Counted from the stretch's first letter, positions 33,463 through 43,542 are shown. The stretch: DNA of 64,000 nucleotides from Limimaricola sp964022235 (GCF_964022235.1 NZ_CAXHZL010000014.1:1-64000); one strand, 5' to 3'. Notes: generated from the letters alone by a model not told the origin. Numbers and translations: made by a program.

Positions 33463-34515
33463 ATGAAAGACGCACGCCAAGACCGGATCACGATCCGACG
33501 CCCCGACGACTGGCACCTGCATCTGCGCGACGGCGCGATGCTCGAGGCCGTGGCCCCCGAGAGCGCCCGCCATTTCGGCCGCGCCATCGTCATGCCCAAC
33601 CTCGTGCCACCCGTGGTCACCGCCCAGCAGGCCGAAGCCTACCGCGAGCGCATCCGCGCCGCCCTGCCCGAAGGCTCGGGCTTCACGCCGCTGATGACGC
33701 TCTATCTCACCGAAGACACCGACCCCGAGGAGGTGCGCCGCGCCCATGCGGACGGCATCGCCACGGCGGTAAAGCTCTACCCGGCGGGGGCCACAACCAA
33801 TTCCGCCTCCGGCGTGCGCGATTTCGACCGCGTACGGCCCGTGCTCGAAACCATGGCCGAAATCGGCATGCCGCTGTGCGTGCATGGCGAGGTCACCGAC
33901 GGCAGCGTCGACATCTTCGACCGCGAGGCGGTGTTCATCGACAAGGTGCTCAAGCCGATCCGCCGCAAGACGCCGGATCTGCGCATCGTGATGGAGCATG
34001 TGACGACGGCCGATGCCGTCGACTACGTGCGCGACAGCCCCCGCAACCTCGCGGCGACGATCACCACGCACCACCTGATCATCAACCGCAACCACATCCT
34101 CGCGGGCGGCATCAAGCCGCATTTCTACTGCCTGCCGGTGGCCAAGCGCGAACGCCACCGCGTGGCGCTGGTGCAGGCGGCGGTCTCGGGTGATCCGCGC
34201 TTCTTCCTTGGTACCGACAGCGCACCGCACACGGACCCGGCCAAGCTGCAGCCCTGCGGCTGCGCGGGCATCTTCACCGCACCCAACACCATGTCCTGCC
34301 TTGCCGAGGTGTTCGAGGCCGCGGGCCGGCTGAGCCATCTCGAGGCCTTCACCTCGCTCAACGGGCCGCGCTTTTACAAGCTGCCGGCGAACGAGGAGAC
34401 CATCACCTTGGTGAAGGGCGCGCCCGTTAGCTATCCTGCGCGGATCGAGACCGGCGACGGCCCCGTCACCGTGTTCGACCCCGGCTTTGCGCTGCATTGG
34501 CGCGTCGAAGACTGA
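33463..34515 (+). CDS. pyrC: Dihydroorotase
   Basis: 350-aa class II dihydroorotase of pyrimidine synthesis. Metal ligands are seen: DDWHLHLRDG (His-x-His), carbamylated Lys in AVKLYPAGATTNS, His in CVHGEV, His in MEHVTT, and the catalytic Asp in FFLGTDSAPH. TTHHLIINRNHILAGG is the substrate loop. Length is normal. It is 25 nt upstream of pyrE; pyrC-pyrE-dnaB is a common order in this family. A small dyad TGACC-TAT-GGTCA (33420-33432) lies in its promoter region. Confidence 0.95.
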   Translation: MKDARQDRITIRRPDDWHLHLRDGAMLEAVAPESARHFGRAIVMPNLVPPVVTAQQAEAYRERIRAALPEGSGFTPLMTLYLTEDTDPEEVRRAHADGIATAVKLYPAGATTNSASGVRDFDRVRPVLETMAEIGMPLCVHGEVTDGSVDIFDREAVFIDKVLKPIRRKTPDLRIVMEHVTTADAVDYVRDSPRNLAATITTHHLIINRNHILAGGIKPHFYCLPVAKRERHRVALVQAAVSGDPRFFLGTDSAPHTDPAKLQPCGCAGIFTAPNTMSCLAEVFEAAGRLSHLEAFTSLNGPRFYKLPANEETITLVKGAPVSYPARIETGDGPVTVFDPGFALHWRVED

Positions 34516-34540
34516 CCCTGACACAGACGAAGAGTTCGAG

Positions 34541-35215
34541 ATGATCCCCACCGGCTACCCCCCGAAGGACGAGATCGCGCGGCTGACCGCGCGAATGCTG
34601 CTGGAAATCGGCGCGGTGAAGTTCAACGCGACCGAGCCCTTCACCCATGCCTCCGGCAAGCAGGCGCCCACCTACGTCGATTGCCGCATGCTGATCTCTT
34701 TTCCGCGCATCCGCGCCACGGTGATGGACTTTCTGGCTGTCCAGATCATGCGCGAGGCGGGCTTCGAGGCCTTCGACAACATCGCCGGCGGCGAGACGGC
34801 CGGCATTCCCTTCGGCGCGATGATCGCCGAGCGGCTGGCCCTGCCGATGACCTATGTGCGCAAGAAGCCGAAAGGCTATGGCCGCAACGCCCGGATCGAG
34901 GGCGTGATGAAAGAGGGTCAGCGCGCGCTTCTGGTCGAGGATCTGACCACCGATGGCGGCTCGAAGCTAAGCTTCGTCGAGGCGATCCGCGACACCGGGG
35001 CCAGCTGCGACTGGACCGCCGTGATCTTCTACTACGGCATCTTCGAAGGCGTGACCGAAGCGCTGGCCGAAAAGGGCATCGGCCTCATTCACCTGTGCAC
35101 CTGGTGGGACGTTCTGGCCGAAGCGCGCACCTCCGAGGCCTTCGACACGGCCACTCTCGACGAGGTCGAGCGCTACCTTCGAAATCCCGCGGGCTGGGCC
35201 GCCGCGCGTGGCTGA
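34541..35215 (+). CDS. pyrE: Orotate phosphoribosyltransferase
   Basis: 224-aa enzyme converting orotate and PRPP to OMP. It carries FTHASGKQAPTYVDCRM, the flexible loop VRKKPKGYGRNARIEG and the PRPP-binding motif ALLVEDLTTDGGSK near residue 130. The start at ATG 34541 follows GAGTTCGAG, a weak SD; an upstream in-frame start overlapping pyrC is less likely. Co-transcribed with pyrC. Confidence 0.95.
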   Translation: MIPTGYPPKDEIARLTARMLLEIGAVKFNATEPFTHASGKQAPTYVDCRMLISFPRIRATVMDFLAVQIMREAGFEAFDNIAGGETAGIPFGAMIAERLALPMTYVRKKPKGYGRNARIEGVMKEGQRALLVEDLTTDGGSKLSFVEAIRDTGASCDWTAVIFYYGIFEGVTEALAEKGIGLIHLCTWWDVLAEARTSEAFDTATLDEVERYLRNPAGWAAARG

Positions 35216-35327
35216 GAGGTGACGGTCGGCCAGCAATGGCCGACCACCCCTCCCCTTACGTCAACCAGATGTTGACCCGAGGGTCGCCTCCGGGCCAAGA
35301 TGTGGCAGGACGCGACCTCTCCACAGG

Positions 35328-35336
35328 TTATCCACA
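35328..35336 (+). promoter_or_regulatory. DnaA box upstream of dnaB
   Basis: TTATCCACA is a perfect consensus DnaA box in the pyrE-dnaB gap, 92 bp before the dnaB ATG. A half-similar TCTCCACA lies directly before it (35318-35325). A possible promoter TTGACC (35272) - 18 bp - CAAGAT would start transcription just upstream, so DnaA could regulate dnaB. One strong box is too few for an origin. Confidence 0.65.
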
Positions 35337-35427
35337 ACCTTATACAAGTTGCGTCCCCGTCCCGTCGCCGTCTATCAGCGACGATACGCGCCGCGGGCAC
35401 GGCGCGCGGGGCCATGGGGTAGATGCA

Positions 35428-36924
<1,497 letters not shown>

Positions 36925-36928
36925 GCCG

Positions 36929-37315
36929 CTAGCGCCCCGCGAGATCCCTGAGGATCGGACAATCGGGCCGGTCGTCGCCCGCGCAGGCGTGGATCAGCTC
37001 GCCCAGCGTCGCGCGCATCTGTTCGAGCTGTGCGATGCGCGCGTCGATCTCTCTCGCGTGGCGCTGCGCCAGCGCGCGGACCTCGGCGCTGGCGCGGGCG
37101 CGATCCTCATAGAGCGACAGCAGCATGCGGCAGTCCTCGATCGAGAAGCCCAAGCCCCGCGCGCGGGCGAGGAAGGCGAGCTTGTGCACCTCCTTTTCGC
37201 CAAAGCGCCGGTAGCCATTGGCGTCGCGTGGCGGTGAGACGAGACCGATCTCCTCGTAGTAGCGGATCGTCTTGGCGGGCAGCCCCGCGCGGCTTGCGGC
37301 CTCTCCGATGTTCAT
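36929..37315 (-). CDS. cueR: Cu(I)-responsive MerR-family regulator CueR
   Basis: 128-aa activator. The MerR HTH (MNIGEAASRAGLPAKTIRYYEEIGLV) is followed by the DANGYRRFGEKEV wing, a dimerisation helix and the CueR metal loop CAGDDRPDCPIL, with two cysteines seven residues apart for linear Cu(I) binding. It overlaps copA by 4 nt as the second gene of a copA-cueR operon, so it controls its own synthesis. The target is the 19-bp-spacer promoter at copA. Confidence 0.92.
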   Translation of the reverse strand: MNIGEAASRAGLPAKTIRYYEEIGLVSPPRDANGYRRFGEKEVHKLAFLARARGLGFSIEDCRMLLSLYEDRARASAEVRALAQRHAREIDARIAQLEQMRATLGELIHACAGDDRPDCPILRDLAGR

Positions 37316-39777
37316 GAGGTTTCTCCCATAACCGATGTCATGCCGCGCAGGCGCAGCGCGTTCGACAGCACCAGCACCGAGGAGGCCGACATCGCCGCCG
37401 CCGCCAGCACCGGCGACAACAGCATGCCGTTCCACGGATAGAGCACCCCTGCCGCCACCGGGATCAGCGCCACGTTGTAGCCGAAGGCCCAGCCGAGGTT
37501 CTGGCGGATGTTGCGCATCACGCGGCGGCTCACCGCCAGCGCATCGACCGCCGCACCGATGCGACCCGAGGAGAGCACCACCTCGGCGCTTTCGATCGCG
37601 ACCTCGGTGCCGCCACCCATGGCAAGGCCGACGTCCGCCGCCGCCAGCGCCGGTGCATCGTTGATCCCGTCGCCGACAAAAGCCACGGGGCCGCGGGCGC
37701 GCAACGCCTCGACGGCGGCGAGCTTGCCCTCGGGCAGCACTTCGGCCTCGACGTGATCGATGCCAAGCTCGGCGGCGATGGCTTGGGCCGTGACGCGCGC
37801 GTCGCCGGTGATCATCGCCACCTCGACGCCCATCGCCTTCAGTTCGGCCACTGCCGCACGCGCCTCGGCGCGCACCGGGTCGGCCACCGCGAGGGCCGCG
37901 ACAGGCACGCCGTCGATGGCGACGAGCACCGGAGTCCGGCCTTTGGCGGCGTGGGCGCCGGCAAGATCGGCAAGCGGGGCCACGTCGATCCCGGCCTCGG
38001 TGAGCAATCGGGCATTGCCGACCAAAAGATTGCGCCCGTCGACCCGGCCCCTGAGGCCCCGTCCCGGCACCGCCTCGACGCCTTCGGCAGACCCGAGCGA
38101 CAGGCCCCGTGCCTGAGCGGCGGCGACGATTGCCGCGCCGAGCGGGTGCTCGGATTGCGTCTCGAGCGCCGCGACATCGGCGAGCATCGCCTCCTCGTCA
38201 ACGCCGGAGAGCAGGGCGATGTCGGTGAGCGCGGGTCGACCCTCGGTCAGCGTACCGGTCTTGTCGAAGGCCACGATCCTGACCCCGTCAAGCGCCTGCA
38301 GCGCGTCGCCACGCCGAAACAGCACCCCAAGCGAGGCCGCGCGCCCGGTGCCCACCATGATCGAGGTCGGCACCGCGAGGCCCATGGCACAGGGACAGGC
38401 GATGATCAGCACCGATACCCCGGCGACCAGCGCATGGGTGAGCGAGGGCTCAGGCCCGAAAAACAGCCAGACGCCAACAGTCAGCGCCGCCAGCACCAGA
38501 ACGGCGGGCACGAAGCGCAGGGTGATGCGATCGACGAGGCCCTGGATCGGCAGCTTGGCGCCTTGGGCCGCCTCGACCATACGGATGATCCCGGCAAGCC
38601 GCGTCTCAGAGCCGACGCAGGTGGCGCGAACGCGCAGCGCGCCGGTGCCGTTGACGGTGCCGCCGGTGACGGGGTCTCCCGCGCGCTTGGCCACCGGGAC
38701 AGGCTCGCCCGTAAGCATCGCCTCGTCGACCCGGCTCTCGCCCGAGACAACCTCTCCATCCGTGGCGATGCGGTCGCCGGGGCGGACCAGCATGATGTCG
38801 CCGGGGACCAGCGCGCCGGTTTCGATCTCGACTGTCTCGCCGTCGCGCTCGACCCGCGCGACCGGGGCTTGCAGGTCGATGAGTGCCCGGATCGCGGCCC
38901 CGGTGCGGCCCTTGGCCCGCGCTTCGAGCGCCCGGCCCAGCAGGATGAGCGTCACGATGACGCCCGCCGCCTCGAAATAGACCGCCCGCGCGCTTTCGGG
39001 CAGCAAAGCGGGCGCGAAGGTGGCGACGGTCGAATAGACCCAGGCCGCCAATGTGCCCAGCGCCACGAGGCTGTTCATGTCGGGCGCGCCGCGCATCAGC
39101 GCCGGCAGACCACGGGTGAGAAAGATCCGCCCCGGAAGGGCCAGCACCAGCGTCGTGAGCGCGAACTGGATCAGCCAACTGGTCCAGATGCCGATCGAGC
39201 TTTCGATCGCCATGTGAAAGCCGGGGATCACATGCGCGCCCATCGCCAGCACCACGACCGGCAGCGTCAGCGCCGCTGCGAGCCATGTGCGACGGCTCAA
39301 CGCCGCGGCCTCCACGGCCTTGCGATCCTCGGGGCGATCCTCGGGCGTGGCCGCTTTGGGCCAGTCTTCGGCGTCGCGCGCGGCATAGCCCGCCGCCTTC
39401 GCCGCCGCGACAAGATCCGGCATCCCCGCAGATCCGGCCAGACGATCCACCTCCGCCGTTTCGGCGGCGAGGTTCACCCGAGCCGCCACGACACCCGGCA
39501 CGGCGGCCAGCGCACGCTCGACCCGGCCCGAGCAGGAGGCGCAGCTCATGCCCTCGATGCGCAGGCGCACCGTCTCGCGGCGCGGTGGGTAGCCCGCGTG
39601 TTCGAGCGCAAGGGCAAGCTCACCCGCCTGCCCGCCCTGCACCTCGGCGCGCTCGGAGGCGAGGTTCACCCGCGCCTCGGTCACGCCAGACACGGCGCGC
39701 AGGCTGCGCTCCACTCGCCCGACGCACGAGGCGCAGGACATGTTGTCGATCTGGATTGAAAGCGGTTGGACGGTCAT
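37312..39777 (-). CDS. copA: Cu(I)-exporting P1B-type ATPase
   Basis: 821-aa inner-membrane copper pump. Two N-terminal heavy-metal domains each carry MSCASC (about residues 14-19 and 78-83). Eight TM helices include the transport-site CPC (IIACPCAMGLAVP). The soluble parts carry TGEPVP (actuator), the phosphorylation site DKTGTLTEG, the SEHPLG nucleotide motif and GDGINDAPALAAADVG. A C-terminal TM pair has NLGWAFGYN and SASSVLVLSNALRL. The ATG at 39777 was chosen since GGAGG lies 8 nt upstream; a further upstream ATG contains the SD within its codons. Copper-induced through CueR. Confidence 0.95.
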   Translation of the reverse strand: MTVQPLSIQIDNMSCASCVGRVERSLRAVSGVTEARVNLASERAEVQGGQAGELALALEHAGYPPRRETVRLRIEGMSCASCSGRVERALAAVPGVVAARVNLAAETAEVDRLAGSAGMPDLVAAAKAAGYAARDAEDWPKAATPEDRPEDRKAVEAAALSRRTWLAAALTLPVVVLAMGAHVIPGFHMAIESSIGIWTSWLIQFALTTLVLALPGRIFLTRGLPALMRGAPDMNSLVALGTLAAWVYSTVATFAPALLPESARAVYFEAAGVIVTLILLGRALEARAKGRTGAAIRALIDLQAPVARVERDGETVEIETGALVPGDIMLVRPGDRIATDGEVVSGESRVDEAMLTGEPVPVAKRAGDPVTGGTVNGTGALRVRATCVGSETRLAGIIRMVEAAQGAKLPIQGLVDRITLRFVPAVLVLAALTVGVWLFFGPEPSLTHALVAGVSVLIIACPCAMGLAVPTSIMVGTGRAASLGVLFRRGDALQALDGVRIVAFDKTGTLTEGRPALTDIALLSGVDEEAMLADVAALETQSEHPLGAAIVAAAQARGLSLGSAEGVEAVPGRGLRGRVDGRNLLVGNARLLTEAGIDVAPLADLAGAHAAKGRTPVLVAIDGVPVAALAVADPVRAEARAAVAELKAMGVEVAMITGDARVTAQAIAAELGIDHVEAEVLPEGKLAAVEALRARGPVAFVGDGINDAPALAAADVGLAMGGGTEVAIESAEVVLSSGRIGAAVDALAVSRRVMRNIRQNLGWAFGYNVALIPVAAGVLYPWNGMLLSPVLAAAAMSASSVLVLSNALRLRGMTSVMGETS

Positions 39778-39818
39778 CCGGGGTTCCTCCGATAAGGCCA
39801 TCGGTGGGGCCGATCCAC

Positions 39819-39849
39819 CAGATAAGGGTTCCAGTCATAGGAAGGTCAA
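39819..39849 (-). promoter_or_regulatory. CueR-dependent copA promoter
   Basis: Minus strand TTGACC (39844-39849), 19-bp spacer, TATCTG (39819-39824). The spacer begins TTCC and contains CTGGAA, the two half-sites of CueR operators; E. coli copA has the same TTGACCTTCC...CTGGAA arrangement. The right half-site is imperfect. Confidence 0.82.
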
Positions 39850-39948
39850 GGGGGCATCGCATCTGTCATCGGATAACAGCCCCGTGCCCCTTGACCGAAC
39901 CGCCGCACGCCCCCTCATATCGAAGGCAGATGATCCATCGGAGGCCTC

Positions 39949-40149
39949 ATGACCACCTACTCGATCCCCGACATGACCTGCGGCCATTGCCGCGCTGCTG
40001 TCGAAGCCGCGATGCGTGATCTCGACCCTTCGGCCACCGTCGCGGTCGATCTCGAAAGCCGCACCGCCGAAATCGCGAGTGCTGCACCCGAGGACGCGGT
40101 GCGCGCCAAGCTCATGCAGGCGGGATACCCGGCGCAGATCGCGGGTTGA
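39949..40149 (+). CDS. copZ: Copper chaperone, heavy-metal-associated domain protein
   Basis: 66-aa single HMA domain with the ferredoxin-like fold and metal site MTCGHC at residues 9-14. It would carry Cu(I) in the cytosol to CopA or CueR. Divergent from copA; the start has GGAGG six bases upstream. Its own promoter is not certain: TTGACC (39891) - 19 bp - CATATC has MerR-like spacing but no recognisable CueR dyad. Confidence 0.88.
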   Translation: MTTYSIPDMTCGHCRAAVEAAMRDLDPSATVAVDLESRTAEIASAAPEDAVRAKLMQAGYPAQIAG

Positions 40150-40203
40150 GACGGCCCGAGGCCAGACGGGACAAGCGCAGACGGAACCGACGAGGACGAC
40201 CAG

Positions 40204-40746
40204 ATGACCATCACACGCCGCAGCCTTCTTCTTGCCGGGCTCATGACGCCGCTTGCGCGCACGGCGCAGGCGCATGACCGTTCGGCCTTTCTTCCGACCG
40301 AGGTACGTGTGCATCCGGGTCTGACGCCGGGCGACATCTATGTGATCCCCGAGGATTACCACCTCTATCACATCCGCCGTCCCGGTGTGGCGATGCGCTA
40401 CGGCGTCGGCGTCGGTCGTGCAGGGCTGGAGTTCAAGGGCGCGGCAGTGATCCAGCGCAAGGCGGAATGGCCCTCGTGGCGGCCCACGGACGACATGATC
40501 GCGCGCGAGCCTGACAAATACGCGCAATACGCCGATGGCGTGCCCGGAGGCCCCGAAAACCCGCTAGGGGCACGGGCGCTCTATCTCTACCGCGACGGGC
40601 GCGACACCTATTACCGCATCCACGGCACCACCAACCCCGAGACCATCGGCTCGCCGGTGTCGAACGGCTGCATCCGGCTGCGCAACGAGGACGTGATGGC
40701 GCTTTATGACAACGTCACGCTCGGCACCCACGTCACCGTGGTCTAG
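40204..40746 (+). CDS. L,D-transpeptidase (YkuD family), Tat-like signal
   Basis: 180-aa exported cell-wall enzyme. The N-terminus TRRSLLLAGLMTPLARTAQAH is a signal with a twin arginine. The YkuD domain follows, with catalytic motif HGTTNPETIGSPVSNGCIRL (His and Cys nucleophile near residues 139 and 157). It would form 3-3 cross-links in peptidoglycan or attach envelope proteins. Its stop codon TAG shares the palindrome CTAG with the stop of the opposing cysG-type gene. Confidence 0.92.
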   Translation: MTITRRSLLLAGLMTPLARTAQAHDRSAFLPTEVRVHPGLTPGDIYVIPEDYHLYHIRRPGVAMRYGVGVGRAGLEFKGAAVIQRKAEWPSWRPTDDMIAREPDKYAQYADGVPGGPENPLGARALYLYRDGRDTYYRIHGTTNPETIGSPVSNGCIRLRNEDVMALYDNVTLGTHVTVV

Positions 40747-41693
40747 GCCACGCCCGGCACGTGCTCGACCGAGAGGTCGCTCAGGGATGCAAGCTCTGGC
40801 GGCATGACCGCCCCGGCGCCGGGGGCGAGCACCACGACCCGGCTCCCTTCGCGCGCGGCGCTGAGGGCTGCGGAAACCGGGTCGTCCGAGATCAGGCGCT
40901 CTGCGTCGCGACGGGCCAATTCGAGGATGCCGGGGGCAAGGTCGGGGCCATGCACCACGAGATCCGCCTCCTGCATCCGGCGCACGCCGCGCAGGGATAC
41001 GAGATCCGCGTCGCCCGGCCCGGCTCCGACATAGGCGATGGAGCCCGAAGCGGGACCGGGGCCCTCCTCCAGCCGCGCCTTCAGGAGCTGCGCCGCCCGC
41101 CGCTCGGAGCCCGTCGCATGGGCGCTGCGTACCGGCCCGGAAAACACCCAGACCCAGAAGTCGCGCCGCGCCCGTGCCGAGAGCCTCTGGCCCACCGCGC
41201 CGCGCATCCGGCCCGCGAGTGCTGCCAGAGCGCCCAGACGGGGCTCGAGCATCGTCTCGATCGCGGTCTTGATCTGACGGCCCAGCACCGGGGCGGTGCC
41301 CTCGGTGCCGATCGCCACCACCACCGGATCGCGGTCGACGATCGAGGGCGTCAGCGCGTCGCACAGCGCGGGCCGGTCGACCACGTTGACCACAGGCGCG
41401 CCCAGCGCCTTGGCCAGCGCATGCAGCGCCCCGTCGGCCCCGGCCGAGCCCGTAGCCACGAAGACGATGGCCGCGCGCTCGAACAGATCGGCGTGGATCT
41501 CGCGGGCATCGGCGAGGCGGATGCGCCCCTCCTCGGCCAGCGCCTGCAACTCCTCGTCGAACGCAAAGCCCGCCACGACGATTTCGGCGTCGGTACGGAT
41601 GACCAGCCGCGCCTTCTGCGCCGCCTGCTCGCCGCCGCCCAGGATCACGATCCGCCGACCCGTCGTGGCAAGGAACATCGGAAAGGCCTTCAT
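40743..41693 (-). CDS. cysG: Siroheme synthase, precorrin-2 dehydrogenase/ferrochelatase with truncated methyltransferase domain
   Basis: 316 aa. The N-terminal CysG-B part (1 to about 210) is complete: ILGGGEQAAQKARL for NAD, VNVVDRPALCDALTPSIVDRDPVVVAIGTEG with the catalytic Asp. The C-terminal uroporphyrinogen-III methyltransferase part starts properly (IAYVGAGPGDADLVSLRGVRRMQEADLVV) but lacks the GKR and GGDP motifs and stops at VPGVA after about 100 residues instead of about 240. Methylation must therefore come from another gene. Start ATG 41693 overlaps the preceding gene by 4 nt. It would provide siroheme for CysI. Confidence 0.83.
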   Translation of the reverse strand: MKAFPMFLATTGRRIVILGGGEQAAQKARLVIRTDAEIVVAGFAFDEELQALAEEGRIRLADAREIHADLFERAAIVFVATGSAGADGALHALAKALGAPVVNVVDRPALCDALTPSIVDRDPVVVAIGTEGTAPVLGRQIKTAIETMLEPRLGALAALAGRMRGAVGQRLSARARRDFWVWVFSGPVRSAHATGSERRAAQLLKARLEEGPGPASGSIAYVGAGPGDADLVSLRGVRRMQEADLVVHGPDLAPGILELARRDAERLISDDPVSAALSAAREGSRVVVLAPGAGAVMPPELASLSDLSVEHVPGVA

Positions 41694-42706
41694 GCCGCGC
41701 CCTCGCCCGGCAGGGCATCCCGGTCGCGTGCCTGCCACAGCGCCTCGGCCAGCGCCTCGGCCCGAGCAAGGCCCGGGGCCGCGCGCAGCGCCAAGAGCGC
41801 CAGAGCAGCGGTGCCGGTGACCAGTGCCGTGGCAAAGGCATCCGCGCTCTCGCCAGTCCAGAGACGGCGCAGGTCCTGCGGCTGACCACCCGGATCAGCG
41901 AGGCGGCGGGTCTCGTCGCGCAGCGCCTGCGCGGTCAGGTCGACCTCCTGCCCGTCGAGCAGGCCGAACAGCTCGATCTCCTTCGAAGGGTTGCGTTCGA
42001 ACTCGCCACCCGCGCCCTTGAGGATCATCAGGTTGCTCTGGCCCATCAGCGCGCCCGTATCGGTCTGCAGCCCCCGGTAGGAGGGGTGGAACACGCCTTG
42101 GACCTGTGCGCCCGCACCGAAGGGGTTGGCGACGCGCAACACCGTGTTGATGCACGAGCGCAGCCCGAAGACTTCGCGCAAGCGGATCAGCCGGTGACCG
42201 CCGGGCGACCAAGCTTCGAGCGGCACATAGGCGATGGCCTGGGCATCGAGCCCGCGCGCCAAGGCATCGCCGCTCTCGGCCACGGGGATGCCGAGGCCCG
42301 GCAAGGCGCCCCGGATCTCGTGGCGATGCGCGTTCCAGCCATGCAACGCCACCCGGTGCCCCGCCCCCGCCACCAGCTTGGCCGCGAGCAAAAACCACGG
42401 CAGGCCACGGGTACGGCCCGCGGCATAGGAGGGCCAGTCGAGCGCGGGTGCGGCCTGCCGCCAGTCTGCACCACTGGCCAGCGCGTCGGCGAATCCGGCG
42501 ATTTCGTCCGCGTTTTCCCCGCGGTAGCGCATCACCATCAACAGCGCACCCGCCGCTTCGGGCGCGGCGGAGCCGTCGAGGATCAGCCGCAGCGCCTGCG
42601 CCGCCTCCTCACGGGTGAGGTGCCTGCCGCGCCCCGGCCCGCGCGCCACGGCGGCCACAAAGGGTGCGAGCGCGCGGGCGTCCTGCTGTGCGGATGGCTG
42701 TGTCAT
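41690..42706 (-). CDS. YbiB/TrpD2-like glycosyltransferase-fold protein
   Basis: 338-aa relative of anthranilate phosphoribosyltransferase. The all-helical N-domain has HLTREEAAQALRLILDG and LMVMRYRGENADEIAGFADAL. The alpha/beta domain has GHRVALHGWNAHRHEIRG, LREVFGLRSCINTVLRVANP and HPSYRGLQ. The PRPP-binding GTGGD motif of true TrpD is absent, as in YbiB proteins, which bind nucleic acids in E. coli. It is not a tryptophan enzyme in any visible way. Coupled by 4 nt to the truncated siroheme synthase; this pairing suggests a role near siroheme or nitrogen/sulfur assimilation (inference). Confidence 0.78.
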   Translation of the reverse strand: MTQPSAQQDARALAPFVAAVARGPGRGRHLTREEAAQALRLILDGSAAPEAAGALLMVMRYRGENADEIAGFADALASGADWRQAAPALDWPSYAAGRTRGLPWFLLAAKLVAGAGHRVALHGWNAHRHEIRGALPGLGIPVAESGDALARGLDAQAIAYVPLEAWSPGGHRLIRLREVFGLRSCINTVLRVANPFGAGAQVQGVFHPSYRGLQTDTGALMGQSNLMILKGAGGEFERNPSKEIELFGLLDGQEVDLTAQALRDETRRLADPGGQPQDLRRLWTGESADAFATALVTGTAALALLALRAAPGLARAEALAEALWQARDRDALPGEGAA

Positions 42707-42896
42707 GGTCCCTGCCCCCTGCATCGGTATTCTGTCTCAGACTAGGCCGACACAGGCGCAGAGGAAGGGGCCGGGGTCAATGCGCGGCGGCCCGCGTGCC
42801 GTGGCGGGGTGCGACGAGGGGCCGCTTTTTGCGGCAGAGCGGCGCTGATATGAGCAGGCAGCGCCGTCGAGGCGTGCCCGGTTTCAGGAAGCCCCC

Positions 42897-43505
42897 ATGA
42901 CTCTCCGCTCTCTTGCCCTCCTCGCGGCCATAGGCCTTGCCAGCGCAGCACAGGCGCATGATTTCCAGACCGGTGGCCTGACCGTGCTGCACCCCTTTGC
43001 CATCGAGACCGCCACCCACGCCACCACTGGCGCGGGCTATCTCTCGATCCGCAACGACGGCGAGACGGAAGACGCGCTGATCGCGGTCGAGGCGGAGTTC
43101 CCGAGGGTGACGCTGCACACATCGGTCGAGGCCGACGGCATGATGACGATGCAGCCGCTGGATCGGCTGGAAATCGCGCCGGGCGAGACGGTGACGCTCG
43201 CCCCCGGCGAGGGCGGGCATGTGATGTTCATGGGGCTCGACGCGCCGTTCGAGGCGGGGTCGCGGTTTCCGGCGAGGCTGGTGTTCGAGAGGGCGGGCGA
43301 GATCGCGGTCGAATTCGTGGTCGAGACACGTCCCGTTGCGGGCGCGCATGAGGGTATGGATCACGGGGACATGCATGGCGGCGATGCGGGCGAGATGATG
43401 CATGACACGATGGATCACGAGACGATGGACCATGGCGACATGGATCATGAGACGATGGGTCACGACGACATGACCCACGACATGGCGACGCCCGCCGCCG
43501 AGTGA
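42897..43505 (+). CDS. Periplasmic copper chaperone PCuAC with His/Met-rich tail
   Basis: 202-aa exported protein. The signal peptide ends at AQAHDF near residue 21. The PCuAC fold has the Cu(I) ligands spread as in the family: His in LHTSVEADGMM, Met residues there, and HVMFM about 35 residues on. PCuAC proteins deliver copper to cytochrome oxidase. The last 50 residues (about 150-198) form a tail of repeated HG/HE-x-M units such as MDHGDM and MDHETM, a probable extra copper-binding segment. SD is weak. It lies 190 bp from the divergent YbiB gene. Confidence 0.87.
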   Translation: MTLRSLALLAAIGLASAAQAHDFQTGGLTVLHPFAIETATHATTGAGYLSIRNDGETEDALIAVEAEFPRVTLHTSVEADGMMTMQPLDRLEIAPGETVTLAPGEGGHVMFMGLDAPFEAGSRFPARLVFERAGEIAVEFVVETRPVAGAHEGMDHGDMHGGDAGEMMHDTMDHETMDHGDMDHETMGHDDMTHDMATPAAE

Positions 43506-43542
43506 AGCACATCTCCAGCCAAGCTGCCCACGTCAGGGCAGC

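Noticed and set aside
35317..35346. Chromosomal replication origin before dnaB
   Set aside because: Only one perfect DnaA box and one weak neighbour, no AT-rich unwinding element; better explained as gene regulation.
39891..39921. CueR-type promoter for copZ
   Set aside because: TTGACC-N19-CATATC has the right spacing but the spacer has no CTTCC/GGAAG dyad as at copA.
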